The notes: generated from the sequence alone by a model not told the origin. A DNA stretch of 64,000 nucleotides from Marmoricola sp. (GCA_025964775.1 JAOPYE010000038.1:1-64000); one strand, 5' to 3'; counted from the stretch's first letter, positions 24,624 to 32,765 are shown. Translations and numbers: made by a program.

Positions 24624-25247
24624 ATGACCGAATCAATTGACCCTGAGGTCCCGGGCCCCGACGAAACCGAAGCCGAACGACAGCTCCGGTTCGAGCGGGA
24701 CGCCCTGCCGTTCCTCGACCAGCTCTACTCCGCGGCGATGCGCATGACCCGCAACCCGCAGGACGCCGAGGACCTGGTCCAGGAGACGTTCGCCAAGGCC
24801 TTCGCGGCCTTCCACCAGTTCAGGCCGGGCACGAACCTCAAGGCATGGCTGTACCGGATCCTGACGAACACCTTCATCAACAGCTACCGCAAGAAGCAGC
24901 GCGAGCCCCAGCAGTCGATGGCCGAGGACGTCGAGGACTGGCAGCTGGCGCGCGCGGAGTCGCACACGTCGACCGGCCTGAAGTCGGCCGAGATGGAAGC
25001 GCTCGAGCACCTGCCCGACTCCGACGTCAAGGCCGCCCTGCAGCGGCTCCCGGAGGATTTCCGCCTCGCCGTCTACCTCGCCGACGTCGAGGGATTCCCG
25101 TACAAGGAGATCGCCGAGATCATGGACACCCCCATCGGCACGGTGATGTCGCGGCTGCACCGCGGCCGCCGTCAGCTGCGCGAGATGCTCTCGGACTACG
25201 TGCGCGACAACGACCTGACGCCGACCGGACCGCGGGAGACGGTCTGA
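24624..25247 (+). CDS. sigR: Thiol-stress ECF sigma factor SigR/SigH
   Basis: 207 residues (from ATG 24624). Region 2 spans [34 protein letters not shown] and region 4 [44 protein letters not shown], both very close to Streptomyces SigR and mycobacterial SigH. It drives thioredoxin, mycothiol and protease genes under disulfide stress and is held by RsrA. Stop and rsrA start share one base (TGATG). An exact SigR-type promoter upstream indicates positive autoregulation, and an in-frame extension allows a longer isoform. In mycobacteria sigH likewise lies near pdtaS and whiB1. Confidence 0.95.
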   Translation: MTESIDPEVPGPDETEAERQLRFERDALPFLDQLYSAAMRMTRNPQDAEDLVQETFAKAFAAFHQFRPGTNLKAWLYRILTNTFINSYRKKQREPQQSMAEDVEDWQLARAESHTSTGLKSAEMEALEHLPDSDVKAALQRLPEDFRLAVYLADVEGFPYKEIAEIMDTPIGTVMSRLHRGRRQLREMLSDYVRDNDLTPTGPRETV

Positions 25248-25516
25248 TGAGCGACCCCAGCCACGAGACCGACTGCTCCCAGGTCATCCACCAGATCTTC
25301 ACGTTCATCGACAACGAGATGCCGCAGGCCGACTGCGCACTGATCCAGAAGCACCTCGACGAGTGCGGCCCGTGCCTGGCCAAGTACGACCTGGAGCGCA
25401 CGGTGAAGTCGCTGGTCGCGCGGTCCTGCTCCGAGCAGGCGCCCCTCGAGCTGCGCGAGAAGGTGCTGTTCCGCATTCGCGAGGTCCAGATCCAGCTGCG
25501 GATCGACTCCGAGTAG
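25247..25516 (+). CDS. rsrA: Zinc anti-sigma factor, redox sensor for SigR
   Basis: 89 residues. The zinc/thiol switch residues match RsrA: Cys10, His36, Cys40 and Cys43 (HLDECGPC), with a further Cys30. In the reduced state RsrA holds zinc and binds SigR; oxidation forms a disulfide, ejects zinc and frees SigR. C-terminal residues (RIREVQIQLRIDSE) are charged. The start ATG 25247 overlaps the sigR stop by one base, ensuring near-equal synthesis. Confidence 0.95.
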   Translation: MSDPSHETDCSQVIHQIFTFIDNEMPQADCALIQKHLDECGPCLAKYDLERTVKSLVARSCSEQAPLELREKVLFRIREVQIQLRIDSE

Positions 25517-25610
25517 CCCCAGATTCGCGCGCGCACCGATCTCCTGAGAGGATGGTCGCTGCCCTGATCATCGCTGGGTGATGGCGGGCAGGACTTTCGA
25601 GGAGGACCGC

Positions 25611-25685
25611 ATGGGTAAGACCGGACGCAAGCGTCGCGCTCGCAAGAAGAAGGGCGCGAACCACGGAAAGCGCCCGAACGCCTGA
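25611..25685 (+). CDS. 50S ribosomal protein bL37
   Basis: A 24-residue basic peptide: MGKTGRKRRARKKK followed by GANHGKRPNA. GAGGAGGA lies just upstream (25599-25606), a strong ribosome binding site. It matches bL37, the short extra protein first seen in mycobacterial 50S structures (similar RKRR core and NHGKRPN end). In mycobacteria it is also found near sigH/rshA. It is followed by a strong hairpin. Too short for most gene finders. Confidence 0.85.
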   Translation: MGKTGRKRRARKKKGANHGKRPNA

Positions 25686-25691
25686 GACCGG

Positions 25692-25720
25692 ACTCCTGGG
25701 TCGTTCAACGACCCGGGAGT
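25692..25720 (+). terminator. Strong hairpin after bL37
   Basis: A 13-base-pair stem (ACTCCTGGGTCGT with ACGACCCGGGAGT, one G-T pair) and three-base loop TCA. An outer GAGACC/GGTCTC pair extends it. No T tract, as usual for actinobacteria. It touches the start of the next gene. Confidence 0.75.
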
Positions 25721-25722
25721 TC

Positions 25723-26055
25723 GTGGTCTCTGCAGGCGACACCGCGGCTGCGGTCGGGTCCGGGACACTTCCCGTGCTCGGTACGCCGATCCTGCTGGCC
25801 TGGTGCGAGGCGACCACGTGTGCCGTGCTCGACCTCCCGGAGGGCTCGACCTCGGTCGGCACCCGGATCGCCCTCGAGCACCTCGCTGCCTCGCGCCTCG
25901 GTGCGACCGTCGTGGTGAGCGCGACGGTCTCCTACGTCGACGGCAGGCTGGTCCGCTTCGACGTCGAGGCGCGCGAACCAGGCGGCAAGCTGCTCGGCTC
26001 CGGTGAGATCACCCGCGTGGTCGTCGACGCCGAGCGCTTCCTCGGGCGCCTGTAG
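25723..26055 (+). CDS. Hotdog-fold thioesterase (FlK-like)
   Basis: 110 residues. DTAAAVGSGTLPVLGTPILLAWCEATTCAVL begins the hotdog fold; GTRIALEHLAASRLGATVVVSATVSYVDGRLVRFDVEAR is its core. It is closest in pattern to fluoroacetyl-CoA thioesterase-like proteins, which in most bacteria serve as general acyl-CoA thioesterases. GTG 25723 lies directly after the hairpin and has no ribosome binding site; the frame is open further upstream but offers no good start. Start uncertain by a few residues. Confidence 0.75.
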   Translation: MVSAGDTAAAVGSGTLPVLGTPILLAWCEATTCAVLDLPEGSTSVGTRIALEHLAASRLGATVVVSATVSYVDGRLVRFDVEAREPGGKLLGSGEITRVVVDAERFLGRL

Positions 26056-26059
26056 CGCC

Positions 26060-27754
26060 TCAGATCCCGAAGGTCGCCCGCGGGTAGGCCGCATTCACGT
26101 CGGTGATCACGTTGATCAGGTACGGGACGTTCGACGCGAACGCCCGATCCATCGCCTCGCCGATCTTCGACGGGTCGGTCACCATCTCGCCCGCACCGCC
26201 GAGCGACGTGACGACCTCGTCGTACCGGGTCCGTGGTGCGAGGTCGGCGGCGACGTCGTACCCGTAGAGGAACTGCATCGGGCCCTTCTCCAGGCCCCAG
26301 GCCGAGTTGTTGCCGCAGATCATCACCACCGGCAGGTCGTGGCGGACCAGGGTGTCGACGTCCATCAGCGACATGCCCGCAGCCCCGTCGCCGTACAGCA
26401 GGACGACCTGGGCCGACGGGCGGTGCAGGCGCGCGGCGATGGCAGCACCGAGCCCGGCGCCCAGGCACCCGTAGGGTCCGGGATCCAGCCAGCCCCCGGG
26501 CTGCTTGGGCTCGACGAACTTGCCGGCGAACGAGACGAAGTCACCTCCGTCGCCGATGACGATCGAGTCGTCGGCGAGCCGGGGGAGCAGCTCGCCGTAG
26601 ATCCGGGCCGGGTGGATCAGCTCGGCCGTCGCACCGAGCAGGTCGGCGTCGCGCGCGGTGGCCTGGCCGACGGTCTCCTGCAGCGATCCGACCCACGCCG
26701 ACCAGTCCGGCTTCGTCGCCAGCCGAGTGACGCCGTCGCCGAGGGCGTCGAGGACCAGCGTGAGGTCGCCGGACGCGCTGGCGGCGAGCTCGGCGTGTCC
26801 GGAGACCTGGCCGGGCGAGTCCGCGAGGTGGACCACGGACGCGACCGGGGCACCGTCCTTGCCGCCGAAGATGCCGTATCCCAGCCGGAAGTCGAGCGGT
26901 GTGCCGACCACGATCACCAGGTCGGCGGTCCCGAGCGCCTGGCTGCGTGCCTTGGTCACCAGCAGCGGGTGCCCACCGGGGATCACACCGCGGCCCATGC
27001 CGTTCGTGATCACCGGGATGCCCAGGTCGTCGACCAGACGGAGCGCGGCAGCCTCGGCGCCGTCTGCCCACACGTCGGTACCGAGGACCAGCACGGGGCG
27101 GCTGGCCCGACCGAGCAAGCCGGCAATGGCAGTGAGCGCTTCGGGGTCCGGCTCCAGCCGCACCGGCGGGCCCACGAGCGGGCGCACCGAGCTGGCGGTG
27201 TTGAAGAACTCGTCCATCGGGACGTCGACGAAGACCGGGCCGCGGTGCGAGGAGCCGGCGACCGTGAAGGCCTCGTCCAGGCCGGGCGCGACCTCGGCCG
27301 CGGTGTGCAGCGTGCGCGCGAGCTTGGACACGGGCGCCAGGATCGGGGGCTGGTCGAGCTCCTGGAGTGAACCCGACCCCCAGCGGTTCGCCGGTGCGCG
27401 TCCGCCGACCACGACCATCGGCGAGCCGGCGAACTGGGCCTGGGCCACGGCGCTGACGCCGTTGGTCACCCCGGGGCCCGCTGTCAGCACCGCGAGACCG
27501 GGCTTGCGGGACAGCTTGCCGGTCGCCTCGGCGGCGAAGGCGGCGGTCTGCTCGTGCCGGACGTCGACGATGCGCATCGGTGGGTCGGCGGTCACGGCAC
27601 CGTCGTACATCGGGAAGACGTGCGCACCCGAGAGTGTGAACATCGTCGAGACCCCGTGGGCGCGGGCGACAGCGACCGCGTGCTGGCCGGCGTGCGCCTC
27701 GACGGAACCGTCCGCCACGGACAGGTTCGAGGGCTGCTCGGGTTCGTTCGTCAT
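26060..27754 (-). CDS. ThDP-dependent enzyme, acetolactate synthase-like
   Basis: 564 residues of the acetolactate synthase/pyruvate oxidase family. The catalytic glutamate is in VRHEQTAAFAAEATGK (about residue 69). A central cofactor domain follows (about 200-340), then the thiamine diphosphate motif YGDGAAGMSLMDVDTLVRHDLPVVMICGNN. Lone genes without an ilvN small subunit are often not involved in branched amino acid synthesis; oxalyl-CoA decarboxylase-like or 2-hydroxyacyl-CoA lyase-like roles are possible. ATG 27754 is preceded at six bases by TAACCT. Confidence 0.8.
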   Translation of the reverse strand: MTNEPEQPSNLSVADGSVEAHAGQHAVAVARAHGVSTMFTLSGAHVFPMYDGAVTADPPMRIVDVRHEQTAAFAAEATGKLSRKPGLAVLTAGPGVTNGVSAVAQAQFAGSPMVVVGGRAPANRWGSGSLQELDQPPILAPVSKLARTLHTAAEVAPGLDEAFTVAGSSHRGPVFVDVPMDEFFNTASSVRPLVGPPVRLEPDPEALTAIAGLLGRASRPVLVLGTDVWADGAEAAALRLVDDLGIPVITNGMGRGVIPGGHPLLVTKARSQALGTADLVIVVGTPLDFRLGYGIFGGKDGAPVASVVHLADSPGQVSGHAELAASASGDLTLVLDALGDGVTRLATKPDWSAWVGSLQETVGQATARDADLLGATAELIHPARIYGELLPRLADDSIVIGDGGDFVSFAGKFVEPKQPGGWLDPGPYGCLGAGLGAAIAARLHRPSAQVVLLYGDGAAGMSLMDVDTLVRHDLPVVMICGNNSAWGLEKGPMQFLYGYDVAADLAPRTRYDEVVTSLGGAGEMVTDPSKIGEAMDRAFASNVPYLINVITDVNAAYPRATFGI

Positions 27755-27760
27755 GCGGTG

Positions 27761-27766
27761 AGGTTA
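27761..27766 (-). promoter_or_regulatory. -10 box TAACCT, leaderless ThDP enzyme gene
   Basis: On the minus strand TAACCT ends six bases before ATG 27754. Confidence 0.5.
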
Positions 27767-27786
27767 CCGACTCGCGCCTCGCATGG

Positions 27787-28638
27787 TCAGTGTGCCCGCG
27801 GCGGCGTGAAGTAGGCGGGATTGGTGGCCCGCAGGTGGCTCATCAGGACGAGCAACAGATCCGTGCGGACGGCAGGGTGCTGGGTGCCCAGCGCGAGCTG
27901 CAGGTGCAGGCTGCGCAGGTAGGCCTGGACGTTGCCCGCGACGTGGAACGGATTCTGCTCGGCTGTGCCCCTGGGGGTGGCTCCGGCCGCCACCCGGGCC
28001 ACCCAGGGCTCGAGGACGTCGAGGGCCAGGATGTCGCGACGAAGCACGTGCATCGTCGCGAAGGCCAGCCGGTCGTCCTCGCCGCAGACGAAGAACTCGT
28101 CGGTCGGGGCGAGCAACCGGTCGGCGACCATGTCCAGGACGACGGTCAGCTCGAGTCGGCCCAGGTACGGCGACCGGGCGAGCGCGCCGAGGGCGTCGGC
28201 GCCGTGCGCGACGGCATGGGCCCAGCCCTTGCCGGGCACGAAGCCGCGCAGGTCGCGCTCACGCACCAGCCAGCCCATCAGCAGGTCCCCCCAGCGAAGT
28301 ACGACGTCCGGTCCGCCGAGGCCGGCGCGGGTCGTCCGGTCGATGCACTCGGTGAGGATCAGGGCGGAGAAGCTCCGACGGAAGACGCTGTCGTCACCCC
28401 GGTTGCCCAGGCCGACCTCGAGGCCGTGGCACATCCCGTCACCGAGTCCGACGAGCAGGTCGTCGTACACACCCTCGTCGATCCAGGTCGCCATCGTCGG
28501 GAACGCGATGCCGTCACGGATGTCAGGATCCGGGTCGCCGAGCATCCGGGTGAGTTCCTCGGTCATCTCGACCAGAGACCGATCCGGCGGGACCTGGAGC
28601 CCGCCCGCGACAACCTGCTCCCAGAATCCCGAGGCCAT
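27787..28638 (-). CDS. DUF2785 family protein
   Basis: 283 residues, helical and cytosolic. The segment LRGFVPGKGWAHAVAHGADALGALARSPYL is the recognisable core of DUF2785, and FFVCGEDDRLAFATMHVLRRD follows in the usual place. The two histidines of AHAVAHGAD could be functional, but no activity is known for the family. ATG 28638 was preferred to an upstream in-frame ATG because it gives normal length. Divergent from pdtaS over 88 bases. Confidence 0.75.
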   Translation of the reverse strand: MASGFWEQVVAGGLQVPPDRSLVEMTEELTRMLGDPDPDIRDGIAFPTMATWIDEGVYDDLLVGLGDGMCHGLEVGLGNRGDDSVFRRSFSALILTECIDRTTRAGLGGPDVVLRWGDLLMGWLVRERDLRGFVPGKGWAHAVAHGADALGALARSPYLGRLELTVVLDMVADRLLAPTDEFFVCGEDDRLAFATMHVLRRDILALDVLEPWVARVAAGATPRGTAEQNPFHVAGNVQAYLRSLHLQLALGTQHPAVRTDLLLVLMSHLRATNPAYFTPPRAH

Positions 28639-28714
28639 GTCGGCATTCTTGCATCCGGAACCGACCGGTCTCACCGGCGACCTCGCGGCCCGCGTAGCCG
28701 CCGCGCAGCCCGTC

Positions 28715-28720
28715 TAGTCT
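28715..28720 (+). promoter_or_regulatory. -10 box TAGTCT, leaderless pdtaS
   Basis: TAGTCT ends six bases before GTG 28727. Confidence 0.55.
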
Positions 28721-28726
28721 TGGCCA

Positions 28727-30193
28727 GTGCCGTCGCTTCCCGAGCTCGCCCGAGCGCACACCGACCTCACCGAGGCGGATGTGGCGTGGCTCGCGCTGCT
28801 CCAGGCCGACTGGCAGATCATTGCGGACCTGTCGTTCGCCGACCTGGTGATGTGGCTGCCCGATCGTGACGGCACCGGCTACTGGGCGGCGGGTCAGATG
28901 CGCCCGACCACGGGTCCCACTGCTCTGGTCGACGACGTCGTCGGCACCTTCATCGCGCACGGCCGGCGCCCGCTCCTCGACGCTGCTCACCTCGAGGGAC
29001 GCATCGCCCGTGAGGGTGACCCGGAGTGGCGCGACGACGTGCCGGTGCGCGTCGAGGCCATCCCGGTACGACGTGGCGAGAACGTGATCGCGGTCGTGGC
29101 TCGCAACACGAACCTGCACGGCGTACGGACTCCGAGCCGGCTCGAGCTCTCGTACCTGCAGACGGCCAGCGAGCTGACCCAGATGATCGCGCACGGCGCG
29201 TTCCCGTACGCCGGACAGCGCAGCGACCACGCCGATTCGCCACGGGTCGGTGACGGGTTCATCCGCGTCGACGCTGCCGGCCGGGTCACGTACGCCAGCC
29301 CGAACGCGCTCTCGGTCTACCGCAAGCTCGGACTGTCCGGCGACCTGGCGGACCAGGATCTCGCCGCGGTCACCCGCGCCCTGGTGCCGCCCGAGCTGCG
29401 CACCGACGAGGAGGCGATCAGTGCCGTCCTGGGTGCCCGGATGCCGCGTGACGCCGAGATCGGCAATCGCCAGGCGACCGTGATCATCCGGGCGATCCCG
29501 CTGCGTCCGACAGGTCCGACCACGGGAGGCCTGATCCTGCTGCGTGACGTCACCGACCTGCGACGACGCGACCGTGAGCTGATCACCAAGGACGCCACCA
29601 TCCGTGAGATCCACCACCGGGTGAAGAACAACCTGCAGACGGTGGCCGCCCTGCTCCGCCTCCAGGCCCGCCGGATCGAGTCGGTCAGCGGGCGCGAGGC
29701 GCTCGAGGAAGCCGTACGCCGGGTCGGCGCGATCGCCGTGGTGCACGAGACGCTCAGCCAGAGCTTCGAGGAAGAGGTCGAGTTCGACACCGTCGCCGAC
29801 CAGCTGATCGGCCTGGTCAGCGAGGTCGGCGCCCACGAAGGCTCGGTCGTGCTGCGGCGTACCGGTTCTTTCGGGACCCTGAGCTCCGCCGCCGCCACTC
29901 CGCTGGCGATGGTGCTCACCGAAGTCCTCCAGAACGCGATGGAGCACGGCTATCCGCAGGACCGCTCGGGCTGCGTCGAGGTCAGCGCCGGGACGCGAGC
30001 AGGCGATGCTGCGCTGCTCGTGCGGGTGCGCGACGACGGGGTGGGCCTGCCGGACGGGTTCGACCCGCAGGCGTCGACCAGCCTGGGACTCTCGATCGTC
30101 CGCACCCTGGTCGCCGAGCTCGGGGGATCCCTGGAGATCGGCCCGCACCCCGACGGGGTCGGGACATTGGTCGAGTTCGCGTTCCCGCGCTGA
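28727..30193 (+). CDS. pdtaS: Cytosolic sensor histidine kinase PdtaS
   Basis: 488 residues: an N-terminal GAF-like domain (about 20-150), a PAS-like domain (about 170-280) and a HisKA_2/HATPase module. The phospho-accepting histidine is in REIHHRVKNNLQTVAALLRLQARR; the ATP lid region is DDGVGLPDGFDPQASTSLGLSIV. In mycobacteria PdtaS phosphorylates PdtaR, an ANTAR antiterminator, in response to metals and nitric oxide. No pdtaR is in the window, as in mycobacteria where it is unlinked. The neighbour whiB1 is conserved. No membrane segment. Confidence 0.92.
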   Translation: MPSLPELARAHTDLTEADVAWLALLQADWQIIADLSFADLVMWLPDRDGTGYWAAGQMRPTTGPTALVDDVVGTFIAHGRRPLLDAAHLEGRIAREGDPEWRDDVPVRVEAIPVRRGENVIAVVARNTNLHGVRTPSRLELSYLQTASELTQMIAHGAFPYAGQRSDHADSPRVGDGFIRVDAAGRVTYASPNALSVYRKLGLSGDLADQDLAAVTRALVPPELRTDEEAISAVLGARMPRDAEIGNRQATVIIRAIPLRPTGPTTGGLILLRDVTDLRRRDRELITKDATIREIHHRVKNNLQTVAALLRLQARRIESVSGREALEEAVRRVGAIAVVHETLSQSFEEEVEFDTVADQLIGLVSEVGAHEGSVVLRRTGSFGTLSSAAATPLAMVLTEVLQNAMEHGYPQDRSGCVEVSAGTRAGDAALLVRVRDDGVGLPDGFDPQASTSLGLSIVRTLVAELGGSLEIGPHPDGVGTLVEFAFPR

Positions 30194-30219
30194 GGTGCGC
30201 CGGGATCAGCGCGCTTGGC

Positions 30220-30471
30220 TCACGCCGTGCGCACCCGGGCGCGGGCGTTGCGGCGCTTCAGCGCGCGGCGCTCGTCCTCGCTGAGTCCACCCCAGACGCC
30301 GTGGTCCTGTCCCGCCTCGAGCGCCCACGCGAGGCACTGCTCGCGCACATCGCAGCGTCGGCAGACCTGCTTGGCCTCCTCGATCTGGAGGATGGCCGGC
30401 CCGGTGTTGCCGATGGGGAAGAACAGCTCCGGGTCTTCGTCGAGACACGCAGAGCGGTGGCGCCAATCCAT
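30220..30471 (-). CDS. whiB1: WhiB-family iron-sulfur transcription factor WhiB1
   Basis: 83 residues. Cys9, Cys37, Cys40 and Cys46 hold the [4Fe-4S] cluster; GVWGG at 58-62 is the sigma-binding turn, followed by a basic C-terminus (RRALKRRNARARVRTA) for DNA contact. WhiB1 binds region 4 of the primary sigma factor and is nitric-oxide sensitive; it is essential in mycobacteria. Convergent with pdtaS, as in Mycobacterium. AGGAG lies nine bases before ATG 30471. A CRP-type palindrome stands about 27-42 bases upstream. Confidence 0.95.
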   Translation of the reverse strand: MDWRHRSACLDEDPELFFPIGNTGPAILQIEEAKQVCRRCDVREQCLAWALEAGQDHGVWGGLSEDERRALKRRNARARVRTA

Positions 30472-30497
30472 GGCCAGGAACTCCTGTTCGGGATGTG

Positions 30498-30513
30498 TGT
30501 GAACGCGTTCACT
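30498..30513. promoter_or_regulatory. CRP-type cAMP receptor site before whiB1
   Basis: TGTGAACGCGTTCACT: TGTGA-N6-TCACT with a perfect 14-base dyad GTGAACGCGTTCAC at 30499-30512. It fits the CRP consensus TGTGA-N6-TCACA except for the last base. In mycobacteria whiB1 is a known CRP/cAMP target. Confidence 0.7.
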
Positions 30514-30715
30514 AGGTCGCTCCTGCTACCGGGCCGATCGGGTCCGGAACAGGGAGATGCGGCCGCGGCCGACGTACTTCCGGGCGCAACTACCTCTAGA
30601 TGCTTGCAACATCTTGCCCGGGAAACAAGACCCCGCGCAGGTCGCCTTGGTCACAATGACCGTTTCGTACCGGTGCCGACCTGTTCTTCCGGGCCTCCGA
30701 CTACGCTGCCATCCC

Positions 30716-31129
30716 GTGGACACCAGCCCAGACCCGACCCCGGCGGCACCGCTGCCGCTGCTCCTCGCGGCCGGCTTGGCCGCGCTCGAGGGACTCGGTA
30801 CGGCGGTCTACGGCATCGCCGAGGCGCTGCACACCACCTCGTCGCGGGTGGTCATGGGGACGACGACCTCGCTGTTCTTCGTCGTGTACGGCGCGGGGAT
30901 GCTCGTGTGCGCCTGGGGCCTGCGCCGGGTGCGCACCTGGGCGCGCGGACCGGTGATGCTCGTCCAGCTGATCTCGCTCGGACTGGCCTGGAGCTTCCAC
31001 ACCGGCAGCACGCTGCCGCTCACGTTCCTCCTCGGCGTACCGGCGGTGCTGGTGCTCGTCGCGATGCTGCACCCGGCGACGATCGCGGCGCTCAACCCGC
31101 CGTACGACGAGTCCGAGGGTGAGTCCTAG
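30716..31129 (+). CDS. Small integral membrane protein of unknown function
   Basis: 137 residues with four predicted membrane segments: about 10-31 (PLPLLLAAGLAALEGLGTAVYG), 45-65 (SLFFVVYGAGMLVCAW), 77-96 (GPVMLVQLISLGLAWSF) and 102-120 (LPLTFLLGVPAVLVLVAML). No family recognised, though the pattern is common for small actinobacterial membrane proteins. GTG 30716 has TACGCT eight bases upstream. It ends convergently with sigF, the stops overlapping by four bases. Confidence 0.7.
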   Translation: MDTSPDPTPAAPLPLLLAAGLAALEGLGTAVYGIAEALHTTSSRVVMGTTTSLFFVVYGAGMLVCAWGLRRVRTWARGPVMLVQLISLGLAWSFHTGSTLPLTFLLGVPAVLVLVAMLHPATIAALNPPYDESEGES

Positions 31130-31896
31130 TCGATCCCGTTCCGGAGTCGTTCCAGGGTCCGGGTCAGCAACCGGGAGACGTGCATCTGCGAGATCCCGAG
31201 CTGCTCGGCGATCTGGGACTGGGTCTGCTGGCGGAAGAAGCGCAGGACCAGGATGGTCTGCTCGCGCGGCGGCAGGCTTTCGATGAGAGGCCGCAGCGAC
31301 TCCCGGATCTCCACGTTCTCCAGCGCCTCGTCCTCCATGCCGAGGGACTCCAGCCAGGACTGGGACTCGTCGCTGCCCTCGCCGGCGTCGAGCGACACGG
31401 TCGAGTACGCGTTCGCCGACTCGATGCCTTCCAGGACGTCCTCGACGGTGACCTCGAGTCGATCGGCGATCTCACGCGGGGTGGGCGAGCGGCCCAGCGA
31501 CTGGGAGAGCTCGCCGGTCGCGGTCGCGATCGACATCCGGAGCTCCTGCAACCGGCGCGGGACCCGGATCGCCCAGCCCTTGTCGCGGAAGTGGCGCTTG
31601 ATCTCGCCGATGATCGTCGGGGTCGCGTACGTCGAGAACTCCACCGCCCGGTCGAGGTCGAACCGGTCGACCGCCTTGATCAGGCCGATGGTGCCGACCT
31701 GGACCAGGTCGTCGAACGGTTCGCCTCGCTGGGAGAACCTGCGTGCGCAGTGCTCGGCGAGAGGCAGGTGCAGCTCGATCAGGGCATCCCGGATCGCCTT
31801 CGCTGCGGCCGGATCCGGAGCGGCCGCGAGGTCGACGAAGAGCTCGCGACTGCGCGTGCGCAGGTCGGAGAACAGGGTCGAGGAGTCCTCGGACAT
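31126..31896 (-). CDS. sigF: Stress-response sigma factor SigF (SigB/F/G group)
   Basis: 256 residues with regions 2, 3 and 4 but no region 1.1. Region 2: GEPFDDLVQVGTIGLIKAVDRFDLDRAVEFSTYATPTIIGEIKRHFRD. Region 3: GELSQSLGRSPTPREIADRLEV. Region 4: LPPREQTILVLRFFRQQTQSQIAEQLGISQMHVSRLLTR. It is the general-stress or developmental sigma group controlled by an RsbW-type anti-sigma, here encoded two bases upstream. Confidence 0.93.
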   Translation of the reverse strand: MSEDSSTLFSDLRTRSRELFVDLAAAPDPAAAKAIRDALIELHLPLAEHCARRFSQRGEPFDDLVQVGTIGLIKAVDRFDLDRAVEFSTYATPTIIGEIKRHFRDKGWAIRVPRRLQELRMSIATATGELSQSLGRSPTPREIADRLEVTVEDVLEGIESANAYSTVSLDAGEGSDESQSWLESLGMEDEALENVEIRESLRPLIESLPPREQTILVLRFFRQQTQSQIAEQLGISQMHVSRLLTRTLERLRNGID

Positions 31897-31898
31897 GA

Positions 31899-32282
31899 TC
31901 AGGACAGTGCGCTCGTCGTGCTCGAGGCCACGGCCAGCCTGATCGTGACGCGGTCGGGGGCGACCTCGGAGCTGACATCCGTCGCAGTCGTCACCAGCAC
32001 CTGCCAGGCGAAACCGTCCAGGTCCGGGCCGATGGGATCGTCCGCATCGGCGGAGACGTGCACTTCGATCCGCTCGTCGCCGAGGTAGAACCTGGCCGTC
32101 AGGTCGGCACCCTCACGCGCCTCGGCGAGCACCATCGAACAGGCTTCGCTGACGGCCATCCGGAGGTCCTCGACGTCGTCGAGGGTGAAGTCGAGCCGCG
32201 CCGCGATCCCGGCGGTGGCCATCCTCACGACCGCGACGTACGCGCTCTCCGCCGGCAGGCGGACTTCTGCGTCGGGCTGCAT
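31899..32282 (-). CDS. usfX: Anti-sigma factor, RsbW/UsfX-like
   Basis: 127-residue GHKL-type domain. The N-box region reads LRMAVSEACSMVLAEA, lacking the usual magnesium-binding Asn, and the C-terminal glycine-rich loops are weak (PDLDGFAWQVLVTTATD). This mirrors mycobacterial UsfX, the anti-SigF factor, more than Bacillus RsbW, so kinase activity should not be assumed. Two bases separate it from sigF. No anti-anti-sigma (STAS) gene is nearby. TAGTCT lies seven bases before ATG 32282. Confidence 0.85.
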   Translation of the reverse strand: MQPDAEVRLPAESAYVAVVRMATAGIAARLDFTLDDVEDLRMAVSEACSMVLAEAREGADLTARFYLGDERIEVHVSADADDPIGPDLDGFAWQVLVTTATDVSSEVAPDRVTIRLAVASSTTSALS

Positions 32283-32315
32283 GTCTTCGAGACTAGGGGA
32301 GGGCGGGGTGGAACG

Positions 32316-32352
32316 ACGAAGGGGCCGACCGCTGTGCGGTCGGCCCCTTCGT
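32316..32352 (-). terminator. Perfect hairpin downstream of sodN
   Basis: A 17-base-pair perfect stem (arms 32316-32332 and 32336-32352, outer ACGAAGGGGCCGACCGC) with loop TGT. It lies 11 bases after the sodN stop on the minus strand and before usfX, isolating the two units. Confidence 0.85.
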
Positions 32353-32363
32353 GCAAAGCTGAG

Positions 32364-32765
32364 TTACGCCTTCTTGGTCTCCCAGAAAATTTCAGCGATC
32401 TCGTCGATCTTGGCGAGCAGCTGGTCGGCCGCGGCGGCGTCCAGGCTGCCCTTGGTGCCACCGGCACCGGCGAGCTTGGTGGCCTCGTTGACCAGGGTGT
32501 GCAGCTGCGGGTACTTCTCGAAGTGCGGGGGCTTGAAGTAGTCGGTCCACAGCACCCACAGGTGGTGCTTGACCAGCTCCGAGCGCTCTTCCTTGATGAT
32601 GAGCGCCCGGGTACGGAAGTCGGGGTCGTCGTTGTCGGCGACCTTGGCGATCAGTGCCTTGATCGACTCGGCCTCGATGCGGGCCTGGGCGGGGTCGTAC
32701 ACGCCGCAGGGAAGGTCGCAGTGCGCGGAGACCTCGACGGTGGGGGCGAACATTCGCGCGAACAT
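32364..32765 (-). CDS. sodN: Nickel superoxide dismutase
   Basis: 133-residue precursor. A 14-residue propeptide (MFARMFAPTVEVSA) precedes the nickel hook HCDLPCG; after cleavage His1, Cys2 and Cys6 bind nickel. The rest forms the four-helix bundle of the hexameric enzyme (KHHLWVLWTDYFKPPHFEKYPQLH, IFWETKK). It dismutates superoxide in the cytosol. Cleavage requires SodX, encoded divergently 60 bases away. In Streptomyces sodN is repressed by Nur with nickel; I see no clear Nur box here. GAGG stands directly before the start. Confidence 0.96.
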   Translation of the reverse strand: MFARMFAPTVEVSAHCDLPCGVYDPAQARIEAESIKALIAKVADNDDPDFRTRALIIKEERSELVKHHLWVLWTDYFKPPHFEKYPQLHTLVNEATKLAGAGGTKGSLDAAAADQLLAKIDEIAEIFWETKKA

